Shown one piece after another: positions 1 to 12,890 of a stretch of 64,000 nt of DNA; position 1 is the stretch's first letter, and each line of letters begins with the position of its first letter. Source of the stretch: Nyssa sinensis (Eukaryota; Streptophyta; Magnoliopsida; Cornales; Nyssaceae); contig CM018043.1 of the NCBI GenBank assembly GCA_008638375.1, forward strand, positions 52,960,947-53,024,946, given 5' to 3'. The notes under the pieces are model-generated. The model did not search any database, was not told the DNA's origin, and saw only the letters and a program-made list of their open reading frames with translations. Position numbers and translations under genes: made by a program.

Positions 1-524
1 CATAGCAGCCACTTGAAATGAATAACTTAGAGACATTCCTTCAACATAGATATCGTGAAGGATCACTTGTAAATCTTGAACTTAGCTTATAACTGTTTTA
101 TGGTCTAATATCTTGTGGTCAAGAAATTTTTCAATTATGAATTTCTTTATGCCAGCATCTTCCGTTTTGTATTTCTTGTCCAAAGAGTCCCATAGTTCCT
201 TTGCCATTTTGATTGAACAATATACATTATATAATTTATCATCCAATTCATTCAAGACATAATTTCTACACAAGAAATTTGCATGTTTCCATGCATCAAC
301 AACAACCACTTTTTCCTAACACTTTCTCCTTCAACAAGTATAGGAGAATCTTCATGAAGGAACCTTGCCAAATTCAGGGTTGTGAGATAGAAAAGCATCT
401 TTTGTTGCCAACATTTAAAATTCGTTCTGTTGAATTTTTCAGGCTTATCCCCATAAGACACGTTCATGGTGGGTACAGTGCGTATAGAAGCCTTTTCTGT
501 TACAAAAACAGAAAGTTTTCTCAA
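1..524 (-). pseudogene. Copia retrotransposon gag fragment (UBN2-type), broken
   Basis: Reads on the minus strand from about 524 to the window edge. The N-terminal part (524-252) contains a KFNRTNFKCWQQKM stretch, typical of Copia gag near its start. The following part (309-82) contains [21 protein letters not shown] and [18 protein letters not shown], the UBN2 gag core. The two parts are in different frames, joined by a one-base slip near the KVVVV codons at about 305. An in-frame TAA interrupts the stretch that would continue into VQDLQVILHD at about 85. The element continues left beyond the window. It is a dead copy; the family-level call rests on gag residues only. Confidence 0.8.
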
Positions 525-1437
525 TTATATAAAATAATATTGAAATCGATAATAAATGTGAAATAGAATACTATTTTTTTTAAGAAATCAATTTGTAAAG
601 TAGAAACAAAGTCTACTAAACAGAAATAGAAGGCTATTTTAATTTTAAAAATTCAAAGTTTATAAAAACAGTGAATTTTTCAAAGTCTAATAAAACAGTA
701 TAACAGGCTATAAGTAAAAACAAAATTCGTCTTAAGATTGTTGGCCAAATATACTAATTATATATACTATTATTAGATTTAAAACAAAAGGAAATAAATA
801 AATATATAGAAATATAAATAAATTTAACTTACAGTATTGAAATAGAACAAAAAGAGGAAATCTGAGCCTTGTGAATTTCACAATTTTCTTAAGACGAATT
901 TGGTTCCTCTCAGTACTCAAGGTGATGAGCAATTATCTCCCAAGATAGAATGGATTTCGATTCTAAAAATGCATCACTTCATTCTTTAGAATCCAGCGAA
1001 CACAACTATGGCAGTACTCGAATTATGCAGAACAGAAATTTATAGAGAGAGAGAGAGAGAGAATTCTATTTTTGGATGATGGAATGCAGTGCAGAAATGA
1101 GTATTTATAGACTCAGATGAACCTGTTCGTGAATAGTTATGACCATTACAATATACTGTAAGGTGGTGATGGTTCAGTCATTAAACACCACTGTTTCATT
1201 TTGAACAAACACTGTTTTAGAAGCGCCACTATAACTCTTAAGGTCACGTTTGGTTCAGCACAAAATTTAAATAAGTTTTGTCTAAAAAATATATACCCAA
1301 CAAGACCTAGGACCTAAGACCAAGACCAAGCTCGGCCCAGTTCGGCTTGGTTCGGTACGGGGCGGTGCACATGTGGTAAACCCACTTAGCTTAGGTCCTC
1401 TCCCTTCTACAAAACTAGGGTGCCCTTTGAGGCCCAA
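525..1437 (-). repeat. Degenerate leader/LTR-type sequence of the Copia fragment
   Basis: No coding sequence is visible. The stretch lies immediately 5' (minus strand) of the broken gag, so it should be leader plus 5' LTR. Blocks such as cttaagacga (about 890), the GA-microsatellite at about 1,047 and cccagttcggcttggttcggtacgg (about 1,336-1,360) recur in the same order in the solo-LTR-like insertion at 22,974-24,113, which supports an LTR origin. No clear primer-binding site or TG...CA boundary was found. Confidence 0.5.
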
Positions 1438-2780
1438 CCCACTCTACAAAGAATGAGTATATATACTCATTAGAACTTTAGTAGCCAACCAATGTGGGAC
1501 AAAGTTCATTCACCACTTTACAATAAGTGTTCGAGTAAAGACTTTCGGAGTCAATTTCTCATTTATTACTTAACGGTTTTGGACAAGTTAATATACGTGA
1601 TTTATCTTCTCATGAAGGATAACATGTTTCAATGCGGATCTACCTTAAATTACATGTGGGACCCACATTAATTAAGGCTCAAAGTCGACCCATATTTAAA
1701 ATCGTCCAATAGAGAATACCATGTCATGAAAGATAGGACGGTGTAGTTGACAACAAATAACACATAGACAATGGCAAATTATGGGTGGTGGACAGAGGAG
1801 GGGGGCCATGACTCCCTCAAAAATTGGGATATTATATTGTTTTGTCTCTAATTTTTTTAGAATTTTTTAATAAAATAGGACTTATAGCCCACTCTACAAG
1901 GAAGGAGTATATATACTCATTAAAACTTTAGTAGCCAACCAATGTGGGACAAAGGTTATTCACCACTTTACAATAAGTGTTCGGGTGAGGACTTTAGAAG
2001 TCAATTTTTCATTCATTACTTAACGATATTGGACAAGTTAATATATGTGATTTATCTTCTCACAGAGGATAACACGTTTCAATATGGATCTACCTTAAAT
2101 TACATGTGGGACCCACATTAATTAAGGCTCAAAGTTGACCCATATTTAAAAATGTCCAACAGAGAATACCATGTTATGGAACATAGGACAGTGTAGTTGA
2201 CAACAAATAACACATGGACAATGGCATATTATGGGTGGACAAAGGAGGGAGGCCAAAACTCCCTCAAAAATTTGGATATTATATTTTTTTATCTCCAATT
2301 TTGTTAGAATTTTTTAATAAAATAGGACTTATAACCCACTCTACAAGGAAGGAGTATATATACTCATTAGAACTTTAGTAGCCAACTAATGTGGGACAAA
2401 TGTTATTCACCACTTTACAATAAGTGTTCGGGTGAGGACTTTAGAAGTCAATTTCTCATTCATTACTTAACGATATTTGACAAGTTAATATACATGGTTT
2501 ATCTTCTTATGGAGGATAACACGTTTCAATGTGGATCTACCTTAAATTACATGTGGAACCCACATGAATTAAGGCTTAAAGTTGACCCATATTTAAAACT
2601 GTCCAACAGAGAATACCATGTCATGGAAGATAGGACGGTGTAGTTGACAATAAATAACACATGGACAATGACAGATTATGGGTGGACAGAGGAGGGGCCA
2701 TGACTCCCTCAAAAATTTGGATATTATATTTTTTTTATCTCCAATTTTTTTAGAATTTTTTAATAAAATAAGACTTGTCT
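1438..2780. repeat. Threefold tandem repeat, unit about 450 bp
   Basis: Three direct copies start at about 1,438, 1,888 and 2,335, each beginning cccactctacaa and passing through tgtgggacaaa, caccactttacaataagtgt, ttacatgtgggacccaca and a closing ttttttaataaaata block. They differ by scattered substitutions. The unit resembles the outer part of the LTR-like sequence at 22,974-24,113, so it is probably an amplified LTR segment. No ORF in it looks genuine. Confidence 0.85.
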
Positions 2781-3234
2781 TCCTTTCCAAATTATTTATA
2801 TATATATATATATATTCATATAAACTCTCCTCCTAAATTTTAATACTTGTTATTTGACCATCTCAGTATGTTTTTTTACCACTAATTTTATTCAAATTTT
2901 TTAACGAAATAAGATTTCGCCCTCTAATTTTTTATTTTTTTTTGTATATAATCACATGAATCTCTTAAATTTTTATACTTATAATTTGAACCCTTCAACA
3001 CTAAAATTTCTGGACCAGTGCACATGAAGTTCCTAAAAGACTTTGTCCTAAAACTATCAAAAGGTATGGATGAATTGAATAAAGAAAAAAGATGGATATC
3101 ATGTCTTGTCACCCATCATTTTACAAGGGATGGGACTAATCAGGTGGTCCAATAAAGAGTAAATTCTACCTTTATGAAAAATTGTGTTTCGAAAAAATGA
3201 TGAGACAATTAAGAAGAGATGTCTATCATTATTG
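2781..3234. other. Intergenic, AT-rich, upstream of patatin-like gene 1
   Basis: Contains a short TA microsatellite (about 2,800-2,815) and a partial repeat of the ttttttaacgaaataagatt block from the neighbouring tandem array. No gene seen. Confidence 0.6.
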
Positions 3235-3242
3235 TATAAATA
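3235..3242 (+). promoter_or_regulatory. TATA box of patatin-like gene 1
   Basis: TATAAATA lies 72 bases upstream of the ATG. The paralogous genes at 10.5 and 24.7 kb have the same octamer about 105 bases before their ATG positions. Confidence 0.6.
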
Positions 3243-3313
3243 AGGATGACTCCACTAATGCATAGGCCATTGCCCAGCTGTTTTCCGGTCTTTTTGATCC
3301 TCTACCACATAAT

Positions 3314-5108
3314 ATGGAAACGAAAACTCTATTCATTGCAATTTGTTTGCTAACTACCCTTAAATTTTCAAAACCTAAATTGGTTTCTGGACTCACCAAA
3401 GGAAAGATGGCGACAGTGCTGAGCATAGATGGTGGTGGCATTAGAGGCATCATTCCAGGCACCCTTCTCGCCCATCTCGAATTAGAGCTTCAGGTACTTC
3501 ATCAACCATACCTTCTTCCTTTTTTTTTAACTTGTCACCAGTGTTGGATTCTCATTCTCTATACATGTATTGTTTGCTATAGAAACTGGATGGACCAAAT
3601 GCAAGAATTGCAGATTATTTCGATGTAATAGCTGGGACTAGCACAGGTGGGCTGGTCACCACCATGCTTACAGTTCCCAACAAGGACAACCGCCCTATAT
3701 TTGCTGCAAAGGACATCAACAGCTTCTACATAGAGCATGGCCCCAAGATCTTCCCCCACAGCGAGTACATAATTTGGAAACTAATGTTTAGAACAAAAGG
3801 ATCAAGCACTAAACTTTAATTTCAATAATTACATATATTTGTCAATGTGTATATATGCACCCTGATTATTATTGACGAATGTTCTTTGATTAGACACTCG
3901 AGTTTCTTTGGAGGGCCAAAGTATGATGGGAGCTATCTAAGGTCATTAATAAGACAACTACTAGGCAACGTCACCATTAATCAGACCTTAACAAATGTGA
4001 TTATACCAACTTTCGACATCAAGTCCCTTCAGCCCATAATCTTCTCCACCGATGATGTATGATTACAATAACTAGACAAAATTTATTGTTTTCTTGAATC
4101 TTTTACTGCAATTTTGATTTGTGATATTTTTAAAATTTGTATAGGCAAAGGCAAACGTCTTTAAGAACGCTCTACTATCTGATATCTGCATTAGCACCTC
4201 TGCAGCTCCCACCTTTTTTCCGGCATTCTACTTTGAGACTAAGGATGCTAACCAAAAGACGCACAGCTTTGACCTCATCGATGGCGGGGTTGCAGCTAAT
4301 AATCCTGTGAGTAATTAGTTCGATGAACTTAGCTACTATTTTCATTACCCTATAATTATCTTATAATGGGGCAGGCACGCGTCCACCAAAAATCTTAATA
4401 GACTTTGAATTATGGATAGTTTTAGTTGACACATACTCTTTCTTACTAGAAAATAACAATACAACTAACCAATTTTGACTAAATCCATAGACTCTATTGG
4501 CCATAAGCCACATTTCCAAGGAGATTTTGATGGGCAACTTTCAGTTTGTTGATATTGAACCCATGGACAACAAAACGATGTTAGTCCTGTCACTAGGCAC
4601 TGGTGCGGCCAAGCAAGAGCAGAAGTATAATGCAACCATAGCCTCCAAATGGAGTTTGTTCGATTGGGTATATTACAAAGGTGGGTCACCAATTCTTGAG
4701 ATATATGGCCATGCAAGCTCTGATATGGTTGATATCCATGTTTCCACACTTTTCCAAGGCCCCCAATGCGAGAAGAACTACCTCCGTATTCAGGTACCAA
4801 AAATCACATTCATTCACATTTTTAATTTGACGTGTTTCATGATTATCATTTGTTAAAAATTTCTTGTGGTGGATGGATAGGATAACACATTGATAGGTGA
4901 GACATCATCAGTTGACAACGCAACAGATGAGAATATGCAGAGTCTTGTGCAGATTGGAGAGAAGCTGCTAGAGACGCCAGTGTCAAGGATGAATTTAGAA
5001 ACAGGCAGTTTTGAGGCAGTAGAGGGAGAAGGTACCAATAAAGAAGCTCTTAGTCGCTTTGCCAATCTACTCTCAGGTGAAAGGAAACGCCGTCAAAATC
5101 AACTATAG
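3314..5108 (+). CDS. Patatin-like lipid acyl hydrolase, gene 1 (6 exons)
   Basis: Exons 3314-3493, 3583-3764, 3894-4056, 4145-4306, 4491-4793 and 4881-5108 join in one frame to 405 aa, with GT donors and AG acceptors throughout. Exon 1 encodes a hydrophobic N-terminus ([13 protein letters not shown], probable signal peptide), then the oxyanion motif DGGGIRG. Exon 2 carries the nucleophile motif GTSTGG (Ser80) and exon 4 the catalytic Asp in LIDGG (about residue 221), so the Ser-Asp dyad is complete. Plant patatins hydrolyse acyl esters of phospho- and galactolipids and often act in storage or defence; the substrate here is unknown. Compared with genes 2 and 3, exon 3 lacks about 10 residues just before the PKYDG motif. 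A poly(A) signal AATAAA lies at 5186-5191. This is the most diverged member of the local cluster. Confidence 0.9.
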
Positions 5109-5429
5109 ATGAATGATGTATCTTTAGGAGGTCTAACGTTGTCTCTGAAAATAAATGTACCGTTACTCCAACAATAAGAGAGGATAATAAAGGTTGCAAT
5201 GGTGTCTTAAATCTTTCTATGTAGCTTCTTCTCTTCCTTCTCAGGCACATCCTGGTCTTGCAAAAATCACCCTAGAGAATGGTCATCCCAAGGCGAGACA
5301 TGTTAATTTATAGATTCAATAAGCATACATGTTACTTTTTTTTAGTCGCCGTTGTCCACATTCTTTTTCTTTTTTTCTTTTTCACTAAATGATATTTGTT
5401 CTTATTTAACACACATCTAATCCTCTAGA

Positions 5430-5535
5430 ATAGATCTACTCCGTCCATCTCACATGCATCAAACAACAATCATTGGGATAAATCCCTAGATGATGGCCCA
5501 AAGTTGTGTCATATCCATCTCGTCTACCATTAGTC
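5430..5535. repeat. Downstream repeat shared by the patatin-like genes
   Basis: A stretch with attgggataaatccctagatgatg followed by a remnant of a tRNA-like sequence recurs downstream of gene 2 (about 12,585-12,690) and gene 3 (about 26,805-26,910). The older duplication that made gene 1 versus genes 2/3 therefore extended past the 3' UTR. Confidence 0.55.
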
Positions 5536-5569
5536 TAACAGAACCACATTCAAGCTAGCCTCCTCAAGA

Positions 5570-6440
5570 ATTCAGAAAATTATGGGTGATGGAAAATCCA
5601 CCTTTATTTGGTATGACCTCTGGCACACATCAGGTATCCTCACATAGAATTTTGGCCAAAATATTATGTATGATTGCTCTATCAATGGCAATGCCAAAGT
5701 CTCCTGCATCATCAGAAATAACACATGAAAATGGCCCCCATGTAGATCAAACCTTATTCAGCTACTCAAAAACCAAACTCCAGATGACTTCTATCCCAGT
5801 TCTTCCACCCTAGACTCTGTTAAATGGCTTCCAACCAAAAATGGTTTTTTAGCACCAACTCTGCCTGGGATTCTCCAAGAGACCATAATCCCATTGTCCC
5901 TTGGCATAATCTAGTTTGGTTTCCGTTTCCCCAAGCTATTCCCAAGCACTCTTTCATTTTATGGCTGGCTTGCAAATCTAGCTTAACCACTAAAGATAAT
6001 CTAAAAAACTGGGGCCTCGTCAATGGTGATACTTGTTGTCTTTGTCACTCTCAAAGAGAATCCAGTAACCACCCTTTTTTTTACTTGTCCTTTCTCCTCC
6101 TCTGTTTGGAACTCTGTCATGCAACAATGTCGTCTTTATCTCCATCCTTCCAACTGGCAGGACAGCTTATCATGGGCTTCCCTTAATTTCAAAGCCTCTT
6201 CCTTCATTCCTACCATTAGAAAGCTTGCCTTTGCTGCTATAGTTTATTTCTTATGGGTAGAGAAGAACTGCAGCACTATGCAGAACAAGAGTGAGTCTGA
6301 AGACCTGGTTGTTAAGGAAATTCTCAGCACTTTACGTGTCATTGTGGCCCCTTGGAGAAGAGTTTCCAATACTTACCAAAACTGGCTGCTCTGTTTGAGC
6401 TTTGACTTCCCCATTTCCATTTTTAGGCCTCTAAGATAGC
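5570..6440 (+). pseudogene. Non-LTR retrotransposon (LINE) 3' end, zf-RVT domain remnant
   Basis: The + strand reads through a zf-RVT-like region: NSAWDSPRDHNPIVPWHNLV, then PKHSFILWLACKSSLTTKDN and the zinc-binding stretch CCLCHSQRESSNH. The frame then shifts by one at about 6,070, and the other frame continues as LFFTCPFSSSVWNSVMQQC and YFLWVEKNCSTMQN to a stop near 6,439. This order (zf-RVT, then a short C-terminus, then a T-rich 3' UTR) is that of the end of a plant LINE ORF2. The upstream part, including reverse transcriptase, is absent, as in a 5'-truncated insertion. Confidence 0.8.
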
Positions 6441-6539
6441 TCCCTATTGTTTCTTGGTGTGATGGGTTGATGTGTTCACTGGTTTTTTCTCTTTTTGGCC
6501 TTGTTCTTCTTTTGTTTGGTATAGATTTTTTTGTTCATA

Positions 6540-6722
6540 ATACTCCTTTTTTTTCTTTTTTTATGAATTCGTAAAAGGTAGCTTGGCCTGGCTTCTAACT
6601 TACGTGCATCAGGTTTAATCTCTCTTCCTGTGACAGCCAAACTCATCTCGGTATAGAGGGGACTTGAACTGAAGACGTTTAAATTTTTATCTTTAACGTC
6701 TTTATCGCTCAATCACATCTCC
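6540..6722 (-). mobile_element. tRNA-related SINE-like element
   Basis: Read on the minus strand, it begins near 6,720 and contains a Pol III B-box-like gttcaagtcc (about 6,665-6,675). It ends in an A-rich tail (the T/C-rich run at 6,540-6,560 on the + strand). The internal promoter plus A-rich tail suggests a SINE. No target-site duplication was confirmed. Confidence 0.5.
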
Positions 6723-7440
6723 AAATAGCTGTAATACTTCTACTTACCTAAAAATACACACGAAAGAAATTATAAATTTCAATGAACTCCACCAAGATAC
6801 ACAACTAGGGAATGTGCTTATTATTTAGAGCCTTTTAATCTGCTCTGCTCTCCATGTATGTTGATTGTCTGATGTGTTATTTTATTTTGAAAGTTTTGTT
6901 TAGTCAACTCTCTTAGAAAATGTATTTTTTTATAAAAAATATGTCATGGGACCTACTTAAGGTGATGTTGTACTAAAGAAAGAGTACTGTTCAATTTGAA
7001 ATTGTATATAAACTCATTAACACAATGACACATCACATATTACTTTCCTTTTTCAATTTATTTTTTTTCGGGGGGGATATCTCAAGGAATAATATATCCT
7101 TTATCATATTTGTTTATCAAAAGTATTTTACTTAGTAGTGTTGTAGTGCCACCCTCTTACATGTTTGGGCCTCACTAATAAATCCCATGGTGGGTCTCAT
7201 GACTTGTGAGTCCTACTCATTTGAGAAGATGATAACCAGGATAGTAACTATAACATTTAATGTCCCCAAAATATAAATTTGTTTTGGAAATTCAAATTAG
7301 AGACATAAATTTTAATCTTATAATGTTTTACCAATTTAATGTGAATGTTGTAACTGAGAAAGCTTAAAGGTTTGTCTTCTTAAAAAGTTGATTTTCTGAA
7401 AGAGAATTCTTATTAATACAGGACAAAGGAAATATAAGTA
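6723..7440. other. Intergenic, no gene seen
   Basis: AT-rich single-copy-looking sequence. No coding frame, repeat structure or RNA gene was recognised. Confidence 0.5.
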
Positions 7441-7985
7441 GTTTTTTTAAAAAATATATTAAAAAATTTTAAAATAATTTTTTCAATTCAAAAAGTTTAT
7501 GATATATTTTCTCTCTAAAAAATTAAAAAAAAAAAAATTTAATACGAAAAAGTCTAATTGTTAACTTACATTTTAATACCGTTAAAAAATATTATTGATT
7601 AGACCAAAATAATTTTCAAGATATATTTTAAAAAATACTAAATAATAGATACAAAAAATTCTTTAATTCAAAAAAAAATAACATTTTTTATTTATCTAGA
7701 ATGCCTAAAAATTAAATTTTTATTTTATAAAATGTTATGATTTTTTGGGATTGAAAAATTTATTTGATACATTTTTTAATATTTTTTTTCTAAAATGTAT
7801 CTTGAAAGCCATTTTTGTATAATCATTAATATTTTTTATCGACATTAAGATAAAAGATAACAATTAGACTTTTTTATATTAAAAGTTTCTTTTTTTAAAA
7901 TTTTTTAGATAGAAAAAAATATATCATGAATTTTTTGAATTAAAAAATTTATTTTAAATACTTTTTAATATATATTTTTTCCATG
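7440..7985. mobile_element. MITE with long terminal inverted repeats (about 240-270 bp arms)
   Basis: The left arm (about 7,445-7,690) and the right arm (about 7,740-7,980) are inverted copies of each other. For example, gaaaaagtctaattgttaac at 7,546 is matched in inverse by gataacaattagacttttt at 7,856-7,874. The pair forms an almost palindromic non-coding element. Its left arm contains the left breakpoint of the segmental duplication. In copy B (20,413-20,855) the outer part of the left arm is missing, as expected if the breakpoint fell inside the element. Confidence 0.7.
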
Positions 7986-9480
7986 TATGTAATTGTATTG
8001 TCAGTACACTTATTATATTGGATTATAAATTATTTTCCTTAATAACATTTCAACCATTAATTGATTTCCATTCCCGTTGTACTAAATATAAATCTTTTTT
8101 CACAATCAATAAATCTGAACTCTTATTTTATGAACGATATCAAATGATTGAAATCCCCCCTAATCATACTTAATTTCTTTACAAGTTTTCCCATAACCAG
8201 TAATGTCCAATAAACAAATTACGCCATCCTTTGGGAATACTTTACGAGAAGAGGGTGGTGGTGGTAGTGGTAGTGGTGGTGTTGTATTTGAGGTATTTTG
8301 TGAAAATTTTGGAAAAAGATTTCTTAATTTTTTTATAAAAAAAACAATCTAAAAAAATTAGAGAAAAAATAAAAAAACTGAAAGTTTGAGGGGGTGATTA
8401 CATTGTATTATTGATAATAATATAAATCATATAATTAATGTGATACGAAGATAAAGCTTCATATGACTACCATGTTATATGAGATAGAAATTTAGAATAC
8501 AAAACTTGGTATTTATAGCATTATTGTATAATAATTTGTAGGAGTATCTTGATCAAGAGTGCCTGGGGGTTAAAACCTTCAACAAGAAGTTAATGGTAAT
8601 GTTTAAAAGGTGAAAATATTTAAGAACTATTTTGAAGATGTCCCAACAATACAAACTGCCATGATTAATCATGTAGAAAATAGATAAAGGTACTGTCAAT
8701 TTTAAAATTAGATTATAAAACCCATCAAATTTAATTAATTAGATTATAAAACCCATCAAATTTAATTTTTGTTGCATTTGTAGAAAGTGATCGTGATGGG
8801 GGTGATCGTGATGGGGGAGCCACCTGTGCAGAATCAATCAAATCAATTAGTGAATCAATCTTAGATAAAAAAGATAAATAAATAAAAAATACATACATAT
8901 ATTTACATACAAAAATTATCAATTTATTATGTATTAAAAAAATTAATAGAATAAAACACTCATAAACTAAAAACCGTCATTTACGTCCAATAATAGCTCA
9001 CAAAATTATTCTCCTCACATATTCAAATCCTAAAAAACCACACGATTATATATGCAGATTGACTTCGAAAAATCTATGCACATACGACTAGAAAAGTGAC
9101 TTCCATTCAGACGGCTCATGTTTCACACAGCATGGGCAGCAGCAGCCAAAGAAGAAAAAGAGATTGCATAGGCCGATAGGCTGCTAACAGACAAAACAAT
9201 CTAATTAATTAAAAACGTGTGAGCTGACTGTGTATCTAGAGTGGGTGATGGCTGCTCATGGAAGTTGAACAAAGCAATCTGCTATGACAACCTTAAATCA
9301 TTTGTGCGAGCAAATGAATTGGATTCATGCATGTAACAATGCAAAATTATCTTCAATTTTGAAGAAAGTATGATAGAAACATGAAAAAAAATAATTTTTT
9401 TTTTTTGGGGGGGGGGGGGGGTTTCCGACCATTCTGTGTGAGAGGTTATGTATATATGTAAGGGTCTCTCTATATTTATA
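7986..9480. other. Intergenic part of copy A
   Basis: AT-rich sequence collinear with 20,855-22,700 of copy B, including a GGT-rich patch (about 8,250-8,282) and two direct copies of taattagattataaaacccat (about 8,705-8,757) that are single in copy B. Copy B has about 300 extra bases at 22,221-22,517. No gene seen. Confidence 0.6.
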
Positions 9481-9489
9481 TATAAAAAA

Positions 9490-9735
<246 letters not shown>

Positions 9736-9984
9736 TATATAAGTTATTTTATTACCTGCATCTTGGATGTTTCTGACCTAGAAGGCTAGAATGGCTAGGT
9801 GCATGTGGATTCTTCCCTCTCCACACACGCATGCTTTTCCTAACACTGTTATGCTGTATTTGTGTTTGTGCTTTCCATAACTTTTCATAACAAAGTTATC
9901 AAAGATAAGTTATCAAATAGAGTAACATTTATATAAAATTATTTCTATATACATTCATGTATAAGTTTGAGAAAGAGAAATACA

Positions 9985-10028
<44 letters not shown>

Positions 10029-10094
10029 AACATGGACGTGTATACATAAACATATCTACATACATACATTCATCTCTCTCTCTCTCTCTCTCTG

Positions 10095-10155
<61 letters not shown>

Positions 10156-10165
10156 ATATTATTCT
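9985..10165. repeat. AT, CT and GT microsatellites upstream of patatin-like gene 2
   Basis: Consecutive (AT)n at 9,993-10,023, (CT)n at 10,075-10,093 and (GT)n at 10,109-10,139. Frames open across them give only low-complexity peptides and are not genes. Confidence 0.9.
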
Positions 10166-10399
10166 TATAAGTATGATGAAAAAGATTTACATTAGAAGAA
10201 GATGAGCATACCTTGATACATACACATATACATTGGGTACACCGTGGTATGGATGATTGGAGGGTCTGGTTGATGACAAATAGGAGGAAATAACACTTAA
10301 AGTTCCGAAAAGATTTTAAATAGTATTCAAAAAAGGACAAGAGGGGGGACTTGACCAAAAATCAACAATGGTGTCCCCAAAATAATCAAAAGGCACTGA

Positions 10400-10407
10400 T
10401 ATAAATA
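10400..10407 (+). promoter_or_regulatory. TATA box of patatin-like gene 2
   Basis: TATAAATA, 106 bases before the ATG. Conserved at the same relative place in copy B (24,615-24,622). Confidence 0.6.
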
Positions 10408-10505
10408 ATGATGTCTTCTCTGATGGATGAGACATTGCCTGCTTAATTTCCATTCTTCTTTTCTTGCTATATATCAATTGTTGGTTTGATCCTCTACCAC
10501 ATAAT

Positions 10506-12274
10506 ATGCAAAAGACAACTCTCTTAATAGCAATTTGTTTGCTAACAACACTTCAATTTTCACAACCTCAAATGGCTGCTGGACTCACCAAAGGAAAGAT
10601 GGTGACGGTACTGAGCATTGATGGAGGCGGCATTAGAGGCATTATTCCCGGCACTCTTCTTGGCCGTCTAGAATCATTGCTTCAGGTACTCCATCAACCA
10701 TACCTTGTTTATCTATATATATATATATAAAGTTTTGAAACCATTGTTGTATTCTGATTTTCTGTACATGTATTGTTTGGTAGAAACTGGATGGACCAAG
10801 TGCAAGAATTGCCGATTATTTTGATGTAATAGCTGGGACTAGCACAGGTGGGCTGGTTACCACCATGCTTACAGCTCCCAACAAGGACAACCGCCCTATG
10901 TATGCTGCAAAGGACATCAACAGCTTCTACTTAGAGCATGGCCCCAAGATCTTCCCCCAGACCAGGTGATTACAATTTAGAAGCTAAAGTTTAGAATTGA
11001 AACTCCATAAAAAGGCATGTGTATATGTATATACATGTCAATGTGTATGTTCCCCTGATTGTAATCGATGGATGTTTCTTCGATTACAGCCGCAACAGCT
11101 TCATGGATAGGGTGTCAAGTTTGTTTGGCGCAGTCACAGGGCCAGAGTACGATGGGAAGTACCTAAGGTCATTAGTAAGGCAGATACTAGGCGACATCAC
11201 TATTAAACAGACTTTAACAGATGTGATCATACCAACTTTCGACATCAAGCACCTTCAACCCATAATTTTCTCCACCGATGATGTACGATAACAACCATAC
11301 AATTTTTCATATTTTGATTTTTTTTTCCTGCAATTTGCATTTGTAATGTCTTTAAATTTTGCACAGGGAAAGGCCAATGTATCCAAAAATGCGCTATTAT
11401 CCGATATCTGCATTAGCACCTCTGCCGCCCCCACCTTTCTCCCAGCACACTACTTCGAGACCAAAGATGCTGACGGAAAGACTCGCAACTTTGATCTCAT
11501 CGATGGCGGGGTTGCAGCTAATAATCCTGTGAGTAACTAATTTGATAAATTTAGCTAGCATTTTGATCAGTCTTCTATTTATGTCCTTCCTTACTTAACA
11601 GATTTTGAACAAACAACTAACCAATGTTGACTAAATCCAGACTCTAATGGCCATAAGCCACATCTCCAAGGAAATTTTAATGGGCAACTTTCAGTTCATT
11701 GATATTGAACCGATGGACAGCAAAAGGATGTTAGTCCTATCACTAGGCACTGGTGCAGCCAAGCGAGAGGAGAAGTACAGTGCAGCCACAGCCGCGAAAT
11801 GGGGGTTGCTCAATTGGGTATATGACAATGGTGCCACACCATTGCTTGACATATATGGCGATGCAAGCTCCGATATGGTGGACATTCATGTTTCCACTCT
11901 CTTCCAAGCCCTCCATTGCGAGAAGAACTACCTCCGTATCCAGGTACCAAAAATCATTCATATTCATTCACATTAATTTTTGGTGTATTTCATGTGTTTA
12001 TCATATGTTGATATAATTTCCTGTGATGGACGGACAGGATGACACATTGACCGGTGACGCATCATCGGTTGATATTGCAACAAGCGAGAATATGCAAAGG
12101 CTTGTACAGATTGGAGAGGAGCTATTAGAGAAGCCGGTGTCAAGAGTGAATTTGGAAACAGGGAGGTTTGAGGCGGTTGAGGGAGAGGGTACCAATGAGG
12201 CAGCTCTTAGCCGCTTCACCAACCTACTCTCGGAGGAAAGGAAGCACCGTCAGACCAGTGAAAATTCCATTTGA
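10506..12274 (+). CDS. Patatin-like lipid acyl hydrolase, gene 2 (6 exons)
   Basis: Exons 10506-10685, 10784-10965, 11090-11282, 11367-11528, 11641-11943 and 12038-12274 give an uninterrupted 418-aa protein. The chosen ATG opens a hydrophobic leader ([13 protein letters not shown]) that looks like a signal peptide. The remainder has DGGGIRG (oxyanion hole), GTSTGG with Ser80 as nucleophile and LIDGG with Asp231. Established role of the family: Ser-Asp dyad acyl hydrolase on membrane lipids; the substrate here is inferred only. Exon 3 retains the segment absent from gene 1 ([16 protein letters not shown]). A poly(A) signal is at 12,367-12,372. It is the copy-A partner of gene 3 in the tandem duplication and, of the pair, the one with an intact leader. 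Confidence 0.93.
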
Positions 12275-12559
12275 AATTTGATTATATGAAGGAATGATGT
12301 GTGCTTTTTAGGTTTGGAGTCGTATTTCAAAATATTTGTACCATTTTTCAAACAATAAGTGAAGATAATAAAGGTTGCAATTGTGTCTGAATTCTTTCTA
12401 TCTATTTTCTTTTCTTCTTTCTCTGTTAAAATATGACTGTTGCCAAAAATACCCTAGAGAATTGTCATCGTGTTTATGGATTCAACAAATACATATTATT
12501 TACATTCTTGCTCATCTTTTCGTTTTTTTTACCAAAAGTTATCTGTTCTTGTATTTGTC

Positions 12560-12890
12560 ACATATGCATCAAATAATTGTTGATATATTGGGAAAAATCC
12601 CTAGAAGATGAACCTCCCAATGACGAAGACTCGAACTCGAACCTCCCATCTTATACATCCATATCACATTTAGCCTAGTCATGTACTGTAGCAAAAGGCA
12701 ATGATGACAACATTGTATCAATTAGGCTTGTCAACGGGCTAGGTTTAGACGGACCCTCTAAGATTCAAACCTGGACCGTTGAACTTAAACGGGTCTAGAT
12801 TCGGACATGGACCAATTAAGACCCGTCTCAGCTAGACTTGGACCCGGATCCGACAGATCCTATATCTAACTCCAAAACCCAATCGTTTGC
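12560..12890. repeat. SINE-like sequence and degenerate hAT-type end
   Basis: 12,585-12,690 contains an inverted B-box-like motif (gactcgaactcgaacctcc), suggesting a tRNA-related SINE in minus orientation. From about 12,724 (aggcttgtcaacgggctagg) a run of acccgt/gggtct motifs resembles one end of a non-autonomous hAT element, as in the clear hAT-type element at 17,844. Both are shared with copy B (26,805-27,080), so they predate the duplication. Confidence 0.45.

Noticed and set aside
6540..6722. tRNA gene
   Set aside because: A B-box-like motif is present but no cloverleaf could be drawn; the A-rich tail suggests a SINE.
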